NCBI GenBank assembly: GCA_044220975.1
Contig: JBGAPZ010000013.1
Coordinates: forward strand, 1-64,000
Direction of reading: 5' to 3'
From: SZUA-430 sp044220975
GTDB lineage: Bacteria > Pseudomonadota > Alphaproteobacteria > Micropepsales > Micropepsaceae
Length of the DNA stretch: 64,000 nt
The notes under the pieces are model-generated. The model saw only the letters and a list, made by a program, of their open reading frames with translations, ran no database searches and had not been told where the DNA came from. This document shows, one piece after another, positions 25,598-34,910 of this stretch. The position numbers and the translations under genes were made by a program. Numbering within the stretch: position 1 is the stretch's first letter; each line of letters opens with the position of its first letter.

Positions 25598-26769
25598 CGA
25601 TTCAACTCCCGCATCGCCTTGTCGAGGCCTTCTAGCGTGAGCGGGTACATGCGGTCGCTCAAGATCTGTTTCATGATTTGGATCGAGGGCGTGTATTCCC
25701 AGTGACGTTCCGGCACGGGGTTCAGCCAAATCACGTGCTCGTAGATGCGGGTCAGGCGTTCGAGCCAAACCGCGCCGGGTTCTTCGTTCCAGTGTTCGAC
25801 GCTGCCGCCGGGGTAGGTGATCTCATAGGGGCTCATTGTCGCGTCGCCGACGATCACGACCTTGTAGTCGTGCGGATATTTGTGCAGCACGTCCCAGGTC
25901 GGCGTCTTTTCGTTGTGACGGCGGCGATTGTCCTTCCACAAATTCTCGTACACGCAATTGTGGAAGTAGAAGAAATCCATGTGCTTGAATTCGGTGCGCG
26001 CGGCGGAGAACAGCTCCTCGCAGAGCTTGATGTGCGCATCCATCGAGCCGCCGATATCGAAGAAGATCAGCACCTTGACCTTGTTGTGACGCTCGGCCCG
26101 CATCACGAGGTCGAGATAGCCTTGGTGAGCGGTCGTGCGGATCGTTTCCGGCAGATCCAGTTCGGTAAGTGCGCCCTCGCGGGCCCATTTGCGCAAGCGG
26201 CGTAGTGCAATCTTGATGTTGCGCGTGCCGAGCTCGACGCTGTCGTCCAGGTTCTTGTACTCGCGCTTGTCCCAGACCTTCACCGCCTTGCCGTGGCGGC
26301 TCTTGTCTTGGCCCATGCGGATGCCTTCGGGATTGTAGCCGTAGGCGCCGAACGGCGAGGTGCCGCCGGTGCCGATCATCTTGTTGCCGCCTTCGTGACG
26401 CTTCTTTTGCTCTTCGAGGCGCTTCTTCAGCTCCTCCATCAATTTTTCCCAGCCGCCGAGCGCTTCGATCTGTTTCTTTTCTTCCTCGGTCAGGAATTTT
26501 TCGGTGAGCGCCTTCAGCCAATCTTCCGGAATCTGCGCGAGGTCGGTCGGGTCGAGGTTTTCGAGGCCCTTGAACGCGTGCGCGAAGACGCGGTCGAACT
26601 TGTCGAGATTGCGCTCGTCCTTCACCAGCGCGGCGCGCGAGAGGTAGTAGAACTCGTCGACCTTCATATCGATGACTTGTTTGTCCAAGCCCTCCATGAG
26701 GGCGAGGTATTCTTTCAAGGTCACCGGGATCTTGGCTTGGCGCAGATCGTGGAAGAAGTTCAGGAACAT
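25594..26769 (-). CDS. VWA-domain protein, CoxE-like
   Basis: This 391-residue protein starts at the ATG at 26769; an upstream TTG adds ten unlikely residues. The N-terminal half is charged and helical (KKQIEALGGWEKLMEELKK). The C-terminal half is a von Willebrand A domain whose metal site reads DIGGSM, followed by FYFHNCVYENLW and VIVGDATMSPYEI. CoxE-type VWA proteins work with MoxR/CoxD AAA+ ATPases as chaperones that insert or mature metal centres. A MoxR ATPase lies two genes upstream on the same strand. Confidence 0.9.
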   Translation of the reverse strand: MFLNFFHDLRQAKIPVTLKEYLALMEGLDKQVIDMKVDEFYYLSRAALVKDERNLDKFDRVFAHAFKGLENLDPTDLAQIPEDWLKALTEKFLTEEEKKQIEALGGWEKLMEELKKRLEEQKKRHEGGNKMIGTGGTSPFGAYGYNPEGIRMGQDKSRHGKAVKVWDKREYKNLDDSVELGTRNIKIALRRLRKWAREGALTELDLPETIRTTAHQGYLDLVMRAERHNKVKVLIFFDIGGSMDAHIKLCEELFSAARTEFKHMDFFYFHNCVYENLWKDNRRRHNEKTPTWDVLHKYPHDYKVVIVGDATMSPYEITYPGGSVEHWNEEPGAVWLERLTRIYEHVIWLNPVPERHWEYTPSIQIMKQILSDRMYPLTLEGLDKAMRELNR

Positions 26770-26850
26770 CGACGGCGTCCGGAATAGCGAATGGTGCAAG
26801 TTTAACCTGTGCCAGTCCGCGCGCCAATGCCTATTGCCGCAGGGGTTCCG

Positions 26851-27942
26851 CTAGGACCCGCTTGGGATGGTGATGGTGTTGGTTTTCGAATTGAAGCTGG
26901 TGGTCGGATTTCGCTTGCCGAGGAAGACGTCCTTGGCAACGGGCGTCAGCGTTGCTACGGCGGGCCGACCTGAGAAGAATGTAAAGATGTAGGATGTATC
27001 GCCGCGTTTCTCGGACAGTTGATGGATGAGACCCTTGCCTTCGCCCGCTTCGTTATCGATGAGGCTGGCCGTGGGGTTTGCCGTGGAGACGAGGACAGGC
27101 GGCTCGCCCATGGTCATCAAGCTTATGCGGTCCATCGGGCCGGCGTTGCCGGCTACGGCGATGTTGCGCCAGAACAGCATCGGAGCTTCGTTATCGCCGG
27201 TTGCTTCCTGCGCACACCACTGTTCGGCGGGCTTTACGTTCTTTTCGTCCAAAGTTGCATCAAGCATACCAGCCATGAGCGACAGGCTCATGATCCTGTC
27301 CTTGTCGGTGATTTCCTTGCCATCGCGCGTCACAGAGGGGGCGGCGGCGCAGGCGCTGAGATGGGTGGCGGCCGTCCTCTTTGCGCTGTCGGTTAGGGTG
27401 CTCATCGCGGCGACGACACTTGTCTCGTTGTCGTTGCGGTAGGTTGCGCGGAATTTCATGGTCCAACCTGCGACGTCGGCGACCCAAACGGCGGTGCGGA
27501 TGCTCCCCGTGACGGAATAGATCGCACCTGTGAAGGGTAGGCCGGCGGGGCTCGCGATCGCGCCTTCGATGAGCTGTGCAGAGGTCATATTCAGCTTCAG
27601 CGCGTCTTTCGCGCTTTGCAGATCGTCGGCGAGTGACTCTCCCTTGCGCCGCGTGAGGTAGAGCGTGATGCGCGCCTCGCCGCGATAGTCGAAGTTGCAT
27701 CCGACGTCGAAACCGAAGTTGTCGAACGGGATCAGTTCGACGCGCTCGAAGGTGCCGATGGTCGCTGGGCAGACGAGCTTCGATTGCTGGTGTGTGCCGT
27801 CGGCGTGCCAGATCGAAAGCGGCAGTTCGGTTTGGGCGACCGTCTCGAGCTTCGGTTGGAACGCACGTTCGTGTACGGCCGCTGGTACCGCATTGATCGT
27901 TGGGATGAACAGTGTGGCGACGGCGGCCGCGAGCAAAGACAT
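26851..27942 (-). CDS. Secreted protein of unknown function
   Basis: This 363-residue protein has an N-terminal signal peptide (hydrophobic residues 2-19). The rest is soluble with four cysteines in the mature part, which could pair in the periplasm. I do not recognise any domain. A GGAG ribosome site precedes the ATG. It is the gene between the methyltransferase and the CoxE-like gene in the MoxR operon, which may hint at a substrate of that chaperone pair. Confidence 0.65.
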   Translation of the reverse strand: MSLLAAAVATLFIPTINAVPAAVHERAFQPKLETVAQTELPLSIWHADGTHQQSKLVCPATIGTFERVELIPFDNFGFDVGCNFDYRGEARITLYLTRRKGESLADDLQSAKDALKLNMTSAQLIEGAIASPAGLPFTGAIYSVTGSIRTAVWVADVAGWTMKFRATYRNDNETSVVAAMSTLTDSAKRTAATHLSACAAAPSVTRDGKEITDKDRIMSLSLMAGMLDATLDEKNVKPAEQWCAQEATGDNEAPMLFWRNIAVAGNAGPMDRISLMTMGEPPVLVSTANPTASLIDNEAGEGKGLIHQLSEKRGDTSYIFTFFSGRPAVATLTPVAKDVFLGKRNPTTSFNSKTNTITIPSGS

Positions 27943-28041
27943 GGAGTGCGCTCCTCAGTGGGGCGGCGAAGTTAGCGCAGCGGATTACCAAGCGGGATTG
28001 TGTTCGCCGTAGCGGTGTGCGCGCGTCGCGCGCCACCACGT

Positions 28042-28647
28042 TTATGAGGTGGTCTTGCGTGCAAAAGCGACGACCCAGCCACTTTCCGTTCCGTCGTAGC
28101 CGGTGCTGCGGCCTTCTTTGAGTTCGAGCGTGCTCCATGCGCCGGCTGCATTCAGGAGGGCCGTCACTTCGTCCGCCGTTAGATAATTGTAGTAGCGGCC
28201 GAGCTTGTCGCGGCCTTCGGTGCCGCCGGACTTGAAGCTTGCGGCGAGCACGCCGCCGGGTTTCAGCGCGCGATACACGCGTGCGAGAACGTTCGGCAGT
28301 CCCGCTCGCGGGACGTGGAGCAGAGAGGCGTTTGCCCAGATGCCGTCGAATGCGTTTAGGTCTTCGAGATCCTCGAAGAGTTGCACGCGCACTGGGGTGC
28401 CGATGCGCTTCTCTGCTTCGCGCGCCATTTCTGGCGAGCCATCGATGGCGGTGACGGACAAACCCGCATGGATCAGCGCGAGCGTGTCGCGGCCGGTGCC
28501 GCAGCCGAGGTCCAGGACGGTGGCGCCCGGCGGCAGTTCAGCAACGAATGCTGTTACAGACTTGGACGTGCCGAGCTTGTCGGATCGCACGCCATAGGCT
28601 GCCGCTTCTTGGGCGTAGAAATCGAGCGTGCGCTTGTCGTGTGGCAC
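28042..28647 (-). CDS. Class I SAM-dependent methyltransferase
   Basis: This 201-residue protein starts with a GTG 10 bp after the MoxR stop. Motif I is LDLGCGTGRDT (residues 46-56), with the acidic IDGSPEM loop and LKPGGVLAASF. The N-terminal RTLDFYAQEAAAYG is common in bacterial tellurite-resistance TehB-like or generic small-molecule methyltransferases. The substrate is unknown. It appears to be part of the MoxR operon. Confidence 0.85.
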   Translation of the reverse strand: MPHDKRTLDFYAQEAAAYGVRSDKLGTSKSVTAFVAELPPGATVLDLGCGTGRDTLALIHAGLSVTAIDGSPEMAREAEKRIGTPVRVQLFEDLEDLNAFDGIWANASLLHVPRAGLPNVLARVYRALKPGGVLAASFKSGGTEGRDKLGRYYNYLTADEVTALLNAAGAWSTLELKEGRSTGYDGTESGWVVAFARKTTS

Positions 28648-28657
28648 GCTCGAAATG

Positions 28658-29506
28658 CTAATTCCGCTCGCGACGCGCGAGGAATGCCAAACGTTCGAAC
28701 AGGTGGACGTCTTGTTCGTTCTTTAGAAGCGCGCCGTGGAGCGGTGGGATCAGTTTTGACGGGTCGCGTTCGCGCAGCGTTTCCGCCGTGATGTCATCGG
28801 CCATCAGGAGCTTTAGCCAGTCAAGCAGTTCGCTCGTCGACGGCTTCTTCTTCAGGCCGGGGACTTCGCGGATTTGGTAGAAGATGTTCAGCGCCTCGCC
28901 GACCAGTTTGTCCATGATCTTCGGGTAGTGGACGTCGATGATTTTCGTCATCGTGTCGCGGTCGGGGAACTTGATGTAGTGGAAGAAGCAGCGGCGCAGG
29001 AATGCGTCCGGCAGCTCTTTCTCATTGTTCGAGGTGATCATCACGATCGGGCGCTGCTTTGCCTTGATCGTCTCGCCGGTCTCGTAGACGAAGAATTCCA
29101 TGCGATCGAGTTCGAGCAGCAGGTCGTTCGGGAATTCGATATCGGCCTTGTCGATCTCGTCGATCAGAAGTACGGGGCGTTGGTCGTTCGTGAACGCTTC
29201 CCAAAGTTTGCCCTTCGATATGTAGTTCTTGATCTCCTTCACGCGCTCATCGCCCAACTGGCTGTCGCGCAGGCGGCTGACCGCGTCGTATTCATAGAGG
29301 CCTTGTTGCGCCTTCGTGGTCGACTTGATGTGCCATTGGATGATCGGCACGCCAATCGCCTTGGCGACCTCAAACGCCAGAACGGTCTTGCCGGTGCCAG
29401 GTTCGCCTTTGATCAGGAGGGGGCGCTCAAGCGTGATTGCCGCGTTGACGGCGATGCGCAAATCGTCGGTCGCGACGTAGTTGCTGGTGCCTTCGAACTT
29501 CTTCAT
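28658..29506 (-). CDS. MoxR-family AAA+ ATPase (CoxD-like)
   Basis: This 282-residue ATPase starts at the ATG at 29506 (MKKFEGTSNYV). The Walker A motif is GEPGTGKT (34-41), Walker B is LLIDEIDKAD, sensor 1 is TSNNEKELPDAF, and the arginine finger is in RRCFFHYIKFP. MoxR ATPases act with VWA proteins to remodel or activate metalloenzymes. The CoxE-like VWA gene is on the same strand 1.9 kb downstream, with a methyltransferase and a secreted protein gene between. An orphan CoxL-like enzyme is encoded 17 kb away and is a possible client. Confidence 0.92.
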   Translation of the reverse strand: MKKFEGTSNYVATDDLRIAVNAAITLERPLLIKGEPGTGKTVLAFEVAKAIGVPIIQWHIKSTTKAQQGLYEYDAVSRLRDSQLGDERVKEIKNYISKGKLWEAFTNDQRPVLLIDEIDKADIEFPNDLLLELDRMEFFVYETGETIKAKQRPIVMITSNNEKELPDAFLRRCFFHYIKFPDRDTMTKIIDVHYPKIMDKLVGEALNIFYQIREVPGLKKKPSTSELLDWLKLLMADDITAETLRERDPSKLIPPLHGALLKNEQDVHLFERLAFLARRERN

Positions 29507-29574
29507 GGGTCGTCCTGGGTGATGGTGAATAGGTGTTGGGCCGAGCCTAGGGGGTTGGCGCGCCGCTCGCAAGT

Positions 29575-29931
29575 TTAGGGCGTTATGCCCAGTTGCTTCT
29601 GCAGCTTCTTCGTCAGGCCTGACGCTACGATGGCGTGGGCGCGGGTTAGGTAGGCCTTCAATTCTTTCGCGGGCAGGCGCGTCGCCTTGTCGAGGTAGAC
29701 CCACTGTGCGCGGGCAAGATAAGGGGCGGGTGTGATGCCTTCGACTTCTGTCAGGATGCGGAAGCTCTCGTCGGAGGCTTTGAACGACAGGCCGCTCGGC
29801 TTGCTGTCGCGCGGGCCGGTGACGGCGAACATTTTGCCGCCGACTTTGAACACGCGGTCGCTGCCCCATTGAATGGAGAGCGTGGCGCCCGGAAGTGCGA
29901 GCAGGAATTTTTCGAGGTCGGCTGACTTCAT
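29575..29931 (-). CDS. MmcQ/YjbR family protein
   Basis: This 118-residue protein has the YjbR fold, with a WGSDRVFKVGGKMFAV strand pair, LSFKASDESF and the C-terminal LPAKELKAYLTRAHAIV segment. The family is called DNA-binding by homology, but its role is not settled. It starts 4 bp after the TPR-glycosyltransferase stop and lies upstream of MoxR, so it probably belongs to that transcript. Confidence 0.85.
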   Translation of the reverse strand: MKSADLEKFLLALPGATLSIQWGSDRVFKVGGKMFAVTGPRDSKPSGLSFKASDESFRILTEVEGITPAPYLARAQWVYLDKATRLPAKELKAYLTRAHAIVASGLTKKLQKQLGITP

Positions 29932-29935
29932 CGCG

Positions 29936-31612
29936 TCAGCGTGACGCGAAGGCCTCGATTTCGCAAGTGACGCGCTGCATCAGCGCGGACCAGTCGGCGA
30001 ATTTTTCCGGGGTGAGAACGCGCGTGTTTGCGTACCAGGGATAACGCGCGGTGCCGAGTTGCTGCCAGAGCGGACCTGCGGTCAGAAGCCACGTCTCCGT
30101 GCCGGTGGCGGCAGCGAGCATCGCGGGCGCGGTGGGCGAGGAGACGACGAGGTCGAGCGCTTGGCAGAGCGCCGCTTTATCGTCGATATCGCTCGTAAGG
30201 TCGATGTCGGCGAAGCGACGGATCGCGACGCCGTGCTTTGTGCAGACCGCGTCGATCTCGGCTCCGCAATCGCCATACTGCAGATTGACGAATTTCACGG
30301 CTGTGGATTCGAGCACCGGGGCCCAGTCTTCGAGGGCGCTGAAGAATTTCTTCCGGGCGGTCGTGACCAGCATCGACTTCCAGCTGATGCCGACATAGGG
30401 ACCGGGGCCCAGCGCTTCGAGGCGGTGGATCCAGTGGCTCACGCGAGCGGGATCGGCCTTCAAGTAAGCCCGCGGTGCGAAGCTTTCGATGCTCGGGCGC
30501 AGGTGGGTAAGCAGTGAGCCAATGGGAGCATAGAAGTCCGGTGCCAGATGGCCGGCCGCCCACGGTACGACGCGGATGGGCTTGCCCTCGGTTTTCGAGT
30601 GCATCTCGGCGCCGACATGTGCGGACGGAAACGAACGTTGAAACAGCTTTACGAGGCGTTGATCGACCGCCAGCATGATTTTGCCGCTTGGCCCGACGCG
30701 TTCGATCAGATCGGGGATGACGCTGGCAAACATGATCTCGTCGCCCAAGCCTTGCTCGCCAACCACGAGCAGTTTGCGGCCGGTGATGTCTTCACCGTCC
30801 CAGCGCGGTGCGGGAATTGCGAAATGTGTTGCCTGCGCGAAAGCTGGGCTCAGGCGTTCCTCGTTATCAAGCCAGGCTTCGTTCAAACGCCCCGTGGCGG
30901 CGTAGCAAAGGCCGCGGGCGTGGCGGATGGCGGCGCTGTCGCTTTCGCCGGCGCAAAGTTCGAGCGCGCGCGTGAAGTTCGCGATGGCTTGTTCGTATTT
31001 GCCGATGTGGCTTTGCGCATGTGCGATGTTGTGGAACGTGCGCGCCGTCGTTGGGGCCAAGCGTTGCGCGGGCGCGTAGGCAGCGACCGCGCTTTCGAAG
31101 TCGCCCGCTTCGATCAGAATTGTGCCGAGGGTGTTCCAGAGATCGGCAGACTCCGGTGCGTTGTCGAGGGCATTTTGTACCGTGCGACGTGCTTCATCCA
31201 CGTCGCCGGCTGCGAGTGTGCATGCCGCGAGGCCGCTCACGCCTTTCGGGCATTCCGGCCGGAGCTTGAGGTAGGCGCGATAGGCGCTCTCGGCGGCGTC
31301 GAAGCGCCGCAATTTTGCGGCAGCATTGCCCAAGTCGAAGAGAAGACTTGCTTTGGCGGGGCCCAAGCTCAGTGCGCGTTCGTACATCTCGAACGCCTTG
31401 GTGCGCTGGCCCAGATTGTCCAACGCGAGCGCCAGCAAATGATACGCTTCCGTATAGCGGGCATGCGCTTCGGCGGCGCTTGCGGCGGCGACGGCTGCGT
31501 CAGCCCACTCGCCCTTCTTGTAGGACGCGATTGCGTTGCGCAGCGCTTGAACGGCTTCGAGCGGCGGTTCGGTTGCGAAAGCTTCAGTGTCGAGCGCGGC
31601 TTTTTTCGCCAT
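29936..31612 (-). CDS. TPR protein with C-terminal glycosyltransferase domain (FlmG-like)
   Basis: This 558-residue protein starts at the ATG at 31612 (MAKKAALDTE). Residues 20-250 contain about six tetratricopeptide repeats (for example ALDNLGQRTKAFEMYERALS). Residues 265-555 resemble the GT-B-type domain joined to TPRs in bacterial proteins: LLVVGEQGLGDEIMFASVIP, VGISWKS and TPEKFADW. In Caulobacter the TPR-glycosyltransferase FlmG attaches pseudaminic acid to flagellins. The divergent flbT gene 185 bp away and the SpsF-PseG fusion 4 kb beyond support the same role here. The exact sugar donor is inferred from context. Confidence 0.8.
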   Translation of the reverse strand: MAKKAALDTEAFATEPPLEAVQALRNAIASYKKGEWADAAVAAASAAEAHARYTEAYHLLALALDNLGQRTKAFEMYERALSLGPAKASLLFDLGNAAAKLRRFDAAESAYRAYLKLRPECPKGVSGLAACTLAAGDVDEARRTVQNALDNAPESADLWNTLGTILIEAGDFESAVAAYAPAQRLAPTTARTFHNIAHAQSHIGKYEQAIANFTRALELCAGESDSAAIRHARGLCYAATGRLNEAWLDNEERLSPAFAQATHFAIPAPRWDGEDITGRKLLVVGEQGLGDEIMFASVIPDLIERVGPSGKIMLAVDQRLVKLFQRSFPSAHVGAEMHSKTEGKPIRVVPWAAGHLAPDFYAPIGSLLTHLRPSIESFAPRAYLKADPARVSHWIHRLEALGPGPYVGISWKSMLVTTARKKFFSALEDWAPVLESTAVKFVNLQYGDCGAEIDAVCTKHGVAIRRFADIDLTSDIDDKAALCQALDLVVSSPTAPAMLAAATGTETWLLTAGPLWQQLGTARYPWYANTRVLTPEKFADWSALMQRVTCEIEAFASR

Positions 31613-31661
31613 CTTTCTTGCCCCACGATGGATCGATAGAATACTCGGGGACACTTTAATA

Positions 31662-31676
31662 TGGCGCTAAGTGTGC
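31662..31676 (+). promoter_or_regulatory. Candidate sigma-54 promoter for flbT
   Basis: TGGCGC-TAAGT-GTGC keeps the invariant GG and GC of the sigma-54 -24/-12 element at the right spacing, with two mismatches to TGGCAC-N5-TTGC. It lies 120 bp upstream of the flbT ATG. Flagellar genes are frequent sigma-54 targets in this class. Confidence 0.4.
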
Positions 31677-31796
31677 GAACGGCGCGCTTGCGCGATATCA
31701 ACGCTTTGTTGACCAAAAACTTTTGCACCGGAAGTTCGCCGTTAACCCTGACCGCTTATTGTCGGATGAGACGACGGAACAAGGATGCCAAGCGTT

Positions 31797-32189
31797 ATGA
31801 CGCTGAAACTCTCTCTTAAGCCGGGTGAAAAATTCGTTGTGAACGGCGCTGTGCTGATCAACGGCGATCGCCCTGCAAGCTTCATCGTCGAGAACCGTGT
31901 GACGGTGCTACGCGATCGCGACATGCTGCAAGCGGTGGACGCGACGACGCCGGCCAAGCGCATCTACTATGCGATCTTGATGCTCTATCAAGGGAACGAG
32001 GGCGCGGCGCGCTACTACGACGAATTTGTGAGCGAAATGTCGACGTTCATGCGCGGCATCGACGACAGCGAAACATTGAACCTGTGTGTCGCGATCTCGC
32101 GCGATGTGCTGGTGGGGCACACTTACAAGGCACTGATCAAGTGCCATCAACTCTTCGACTCCGAACAGCCGGCGGAAAACGCAGCCTAA
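31797..32189 (+). CDS. flbT: Flagellar biosynthesis repressor FlbT
   Basis: This 130-residue protein starts at the ATG at 31797 so that it begins MTLKLSLKPG, the normal FlbT N-terminus. An ATG 12 bases earlier has AAGG directly touching it and is less likely. The conserved FVVNGAVLINGDRPASF, NRVTVLRDRDML and RIYYAILMLYQG blocks are diagnostic. FlbT controls flagellin translation by acting on flagellin mRNA. The usual partners flaF and flagellin are not in the window. A strong terminator follows 105 bp downstream. Confidence 0.95.
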   Translation: MTLKLSLKPGEKFVVNGAVLINGDRPASFIVENRVTVLRDRDMLQAVDATTPAKRIYYAILMLYQGNEGAARYYDEFVSEMSTFMRGIDDSETLNLCVAISRDVLVGHTYKALIKCHQLFDSEQPAENAA

Positions 32190-32293
32190 TAAGCGGAACC
32201 AAAAGCTGCCGGTTGTTCGTATCGGTCGGGCGCACAAGAAAAACAAGAACAGCGCATCGACCGGCTTCGGCACGGTGGGGGTAGTCGAGGGGC

Positions 32294-32328
32294 GGGGCCG
32301 GCAGCGTTTTTGCCGGCCCCGTTTTTAT
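32294..32328 (+). terminator. Rho-independent terminator after flbT
   Basis: GGGGCCGGCA (32294-32303) and TGCCGGCCCC (32311-32320) form a perfect 10-bp stem with a seven-base loop, followed by GTTTTTATT. It ends the flbT transcript and overlaps the stop codon of the convergent MFS gene. Confidence 0.92.
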
Positions 32329-33620
32329 TCTTCCAGATCTTCGCGCAGCGATTGGCCGGCGCGCCAGAAGCAATACGCGGCGAGGAGCTGGGGCGCGACG
32401 AGTGCTGCGAGGCCGTAGCGCAGACTGTCTTGACCCAATTGCGAAGCCAGATTGTCGCTGATTGCGCCGACAAGCGGCGGACCAACACCCAAACCGATCA
32501 GCGTGCCTACAACACCCGCCGTTGCGGCGGCGCGGGCGCGCGCGTCGTTCGGAGCAAGGCGCTGCAACGCTGCAGCAGCAGGCGCAAGCGTCAATGTGCG
32601 GAAGAACGCCTCGCCCGACGAGGCGGCAAACAACCAGACAATCGCGGGCGCAAATGCCGCCGTCACGGTGCACGGACATGCCAGGAACAGTCCAAGTGCC
32701 GGCAACCACAACAGCCAGCGTGCGTCGCGCGTCGAGAGATAGTCGGAAAGACGGCCACCCATCCATGTGCCGCCGAGGCTAACCACGGCGCCAAGCGTGC
32801 CGACGACGGCGCCCGCTTCACCGGGCGTCCAACCAAAGAAACGCACGACGAAGGTCGTACCCCACACCAAGCTGCCGTAGATCGCGATGGAGACCAAGGC
32901 TGTGCCCGCGATGAAGAAGCGGAACGCGGGCTTTGCGACGAGCATGCCGTAGCCGCTGGGAATCGCCGTCGCGGCGGCGTGAACAGTCACGGGCAGTGCG
33001 AGGCGCTTGCGCTTCGGTTCGGGCAAAAGGATGGCGGCGACGAAAGCCGCAACAAGGCTCATGGCGCCAAGCGCGTAGAACGCGACGCGCCAGCCGAATT
33101 GGTCGTTCAATATGCCGCCTATCGTTCCGGCGGCGATCAAACCCGCCGGGCCGCCCATGACGTAGATCGCCATGGCGCGGCCGCGCCGTTCGGGCGGCAC
33201 ATAGTCGGCGATCAAGGATTGCGCACATGGGTTGCAACCCGCTTCGCCGACGGCAAGACCGATACGAGCGACGGCGAGATGCATGTAGGCCGTGCTCGCG
33301 CCCACGACGACGGTGCAGAGCGCCCAAAACGTTGCGCACACGGTCAAAATGCCGGTGCGGCTGATGCGGTCGGCGGCCCAGGCGAGCGGTATCGAGGCGA
33401 ACGAAAAGACAAGCGCAAAGAGTGTTCCCGTCAGGAGGCCGACTTCCGTGTCGCTCAGACCGAAGTCGAGTTTGATCGGTTCGGCAACCACGGCCAAGAG
33501 CTGGCGATCCATTAAGCTCAAGCCGATCAATACGGCCAGGATCACGACGTAGCTCGTCGCGCGCGCCTGCGGCAGCGGTTCGTCTTCGATGTTCACTGAG
33601 CCCCCGAGATAGAGAGCCAT
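32325..33620 (-). CDS. MFS transporter, spinster-like
   Basis: This 431-residue protein has twelve predicted membrane spans. The MFS loop motif between helices 2 and 3 reads PLAWAADRISRTG, and the GEAGCNPCAQSLIADYVPPERRGRAMAI segment is typical of the spinster/hexuronate-like branch. The substrate is unknown. Its position between flbT and the sugar-modification genes may be incidental or may reflect uptake of a precursor. Confidence 0.88.
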   Translation of the reverse strand: MALYLGGSVNIEDEPLPQARATSYVVILAVLIGLSLMDRQLLAVVAEPIKLDFGLSDTEVGLLTGTLFALVFSFASIPLAWAADRISRTGILTVCATFWALCTVVVGASTAYMHLAVARIGLAVGEAGCNPCAQSLIADYVPPERRGRAMAIYVMGGPAGLIAAGTIGGILNDQFGWRVAFYALGAMSLVAAFVAAILLPEPKRKRLALPVTVHAAATAIPSGYGMLVAKPAFRFFIAGTALVSIAIYGSLVWGTTFVVRFFGWTPGEAGAVVGTLGAVVSLGGTWMGGRLSDYLSTRDARWLLWLPALGLFLACPCTVTAAFAPAIVWLFAASSGEAFFRTLTLAPAAAALQRLAPNDARARAAATAGVVGTLIGLGVGPPLVGAISDNLASQLGQDSLRYGLAALVAPQLLAAYCFWRAGQSLREDLEE

Positions 33621-33675
33621 TTAGAGGGTAGGGCGGGACGGATGGCAATCCTGCTTTGCGCCGATCCCGGCCCGG

Positions 33676-34848
33676 CTACGCCGCCGCGTGAGCTTTCGCG
33701 CGTTCCAGGAGGTCAGCGTAGGCGATGACTTCGGCGTTTGGAACGTGAGCCACAGCTTCCCGGCGGATTTCGTTTTCTAAGCTGCGCGACAACACGACGA
33801 CGATGTCGGGCTTGAGGCGCGCCAACACTTCCGGCGGCGACAAGGGGACACCGTGGGCTTCGTTCGCGTAGCGGCTCAGGTTGCGGTCGACGATTGCGGC
33901 GAGCGACTGGGCCTTCAGGCCGCCGTTTTCGATCAGGTTGCCAAGGAGGCGCCCCGCGCCCCAAACGGCGACTTTCCGTGGGGCCATGGCGTCTATCGTG
34001 CGGGCGACGTCCGAGAGTGCGCTCAGATTGTTTGCACGCGAAGCGCGGTAGGCCGAGATGAGCGCGGTTGCTGCTTCGACTTCTTGCCTGTCGGCCGGAA
34101 CGTCAAGCCGCGGTTCTTCACCTTTCACGGCCACGACCGTCAAGTTTGCGGCGTTGCCCGTGTCTGCGATTGCGATCGCGCGCAGGCCGCAGATGCCAAG
34201 CATGCGGATCAGCGTGCGGCGCGAGAAATGATAGAGGTGCTTGTCGACGAAGAATTCTTCGACGATGTCGCTCGCGGAAATGCGGGCGAGGTCGGGAACT
34301 TCGACGAGAAGGTAGCCGCCGGGTGCCAACGTCGCGCGGTGCGCGAGCAGCGCTTCGCGCGCGCTCTTCAAGCGCTCCAACGTGTGGCAAGAATAAATGA
34401 GGTCGAAGCCCTCGTCTTCGAGGCGCGTGTCTTCGAAGCGAGCGTTGAGCCAGGTGAAGCCGGGCTTGCGCGCCCAGCCTGCCGCCAGGCTTTCGTTCGG
34501 TTCGATACCGATAACCGACGCCTTCGGGTAGGCCGCTTTCAGTTCAAGTGCGAAGGCGCCCCGATGTGCGCCGATGTCGAGGACGCGGAGCGGTTTGTCC
34601 TTTCTCAAGAACGGGCGGAGCGTCGCGAGGTTGGCTTCGGCGCGGAAGCCCTTTGCGTGACGCAAGTGGCTGCGGCCTTGCGTGTTGCCTGCGATGCGCT
34701 CGCGCGGGACGCTTTGCAGCAAGCCGCAATGGGTGCAAAGCCACACTTGCCGGCGCGCCGCGTTTTCAGGCGCGTAGGCGTGTTCCAGTGTCGTGCTGCG
34801 GCAAAGATCGCAGGTCAAAGGCATGGGCGTATCCGCGCTATCGATCAT
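33676..34848 (-). CDS. SAM methyltransferase with sugar C-methyltransferase architecture
   Basis: This 390-residue protein has an N-terminal zinc-binding pair (CDLC near residue 13 and CTHC near residue 38), a central SAM domain with LDIGAHRGAF and PGGYLLVEVPD, and a C-terminal Rossmann-like domain (VAVWGAGRLLGNLIENG). This three-part layout is that of NDP-sugar C-methyltransferases such as TylC3. The central CHTLERL replaces the more usual CxHVLEH motif. It is followed upstream by the sulfotransferase and lies within the proposed flagellin glycosylation region, so a sugar substrate is plausible. The start could also be the ATG at 34824. Confidence 0.82.
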   Translation of the reverse strand: MIDSADTPMPLTCDLCRSTTLEHAYAPENAARRQVWLCTHCGLLQSVPRERIAGNTQGRSHLRHAKGFRAEANLATLRPFLRKDKPLRVLDIGAHRGAFALELKAAYPKASVIGIEPNESLAAGWARKPGFTWLNARFEDTRLEDEGFDLIYSCHTLERLKSAREALLAHRATLAPGGYLLVEVPDLARISASDIVEEFFVDKHLYHFSRRTLIRMLGICGLRAIAIADTGNAANLTVVAVKGEEPRLDVPADRQEVEAATALISAYRASRANNLSALSDVARTIDAMAPRKVAVWGAGRLLGNLIENGGLKAQSLAAIVDRNLSRYANEAHGVPLSPPEVLARLKPDIVVVLSRSLENEIRREAVAHVPNAEVIAYADLLERAKAHAAA

Positions 34849-34910
34849 CGAAGCGTGCGCGCGACGAGTTAAATCTGAGTTAGAGCGCGCGCGTCATCCG
34901 CGTCGTGTGT

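Noticed and set aside
30548..31639. 363-codon plus-strand ORF opposite the TPR-glycosyltransferase
   Set aside because: Cys/Arg-rich shadow frame; the minus strand has clear TPR repeats.
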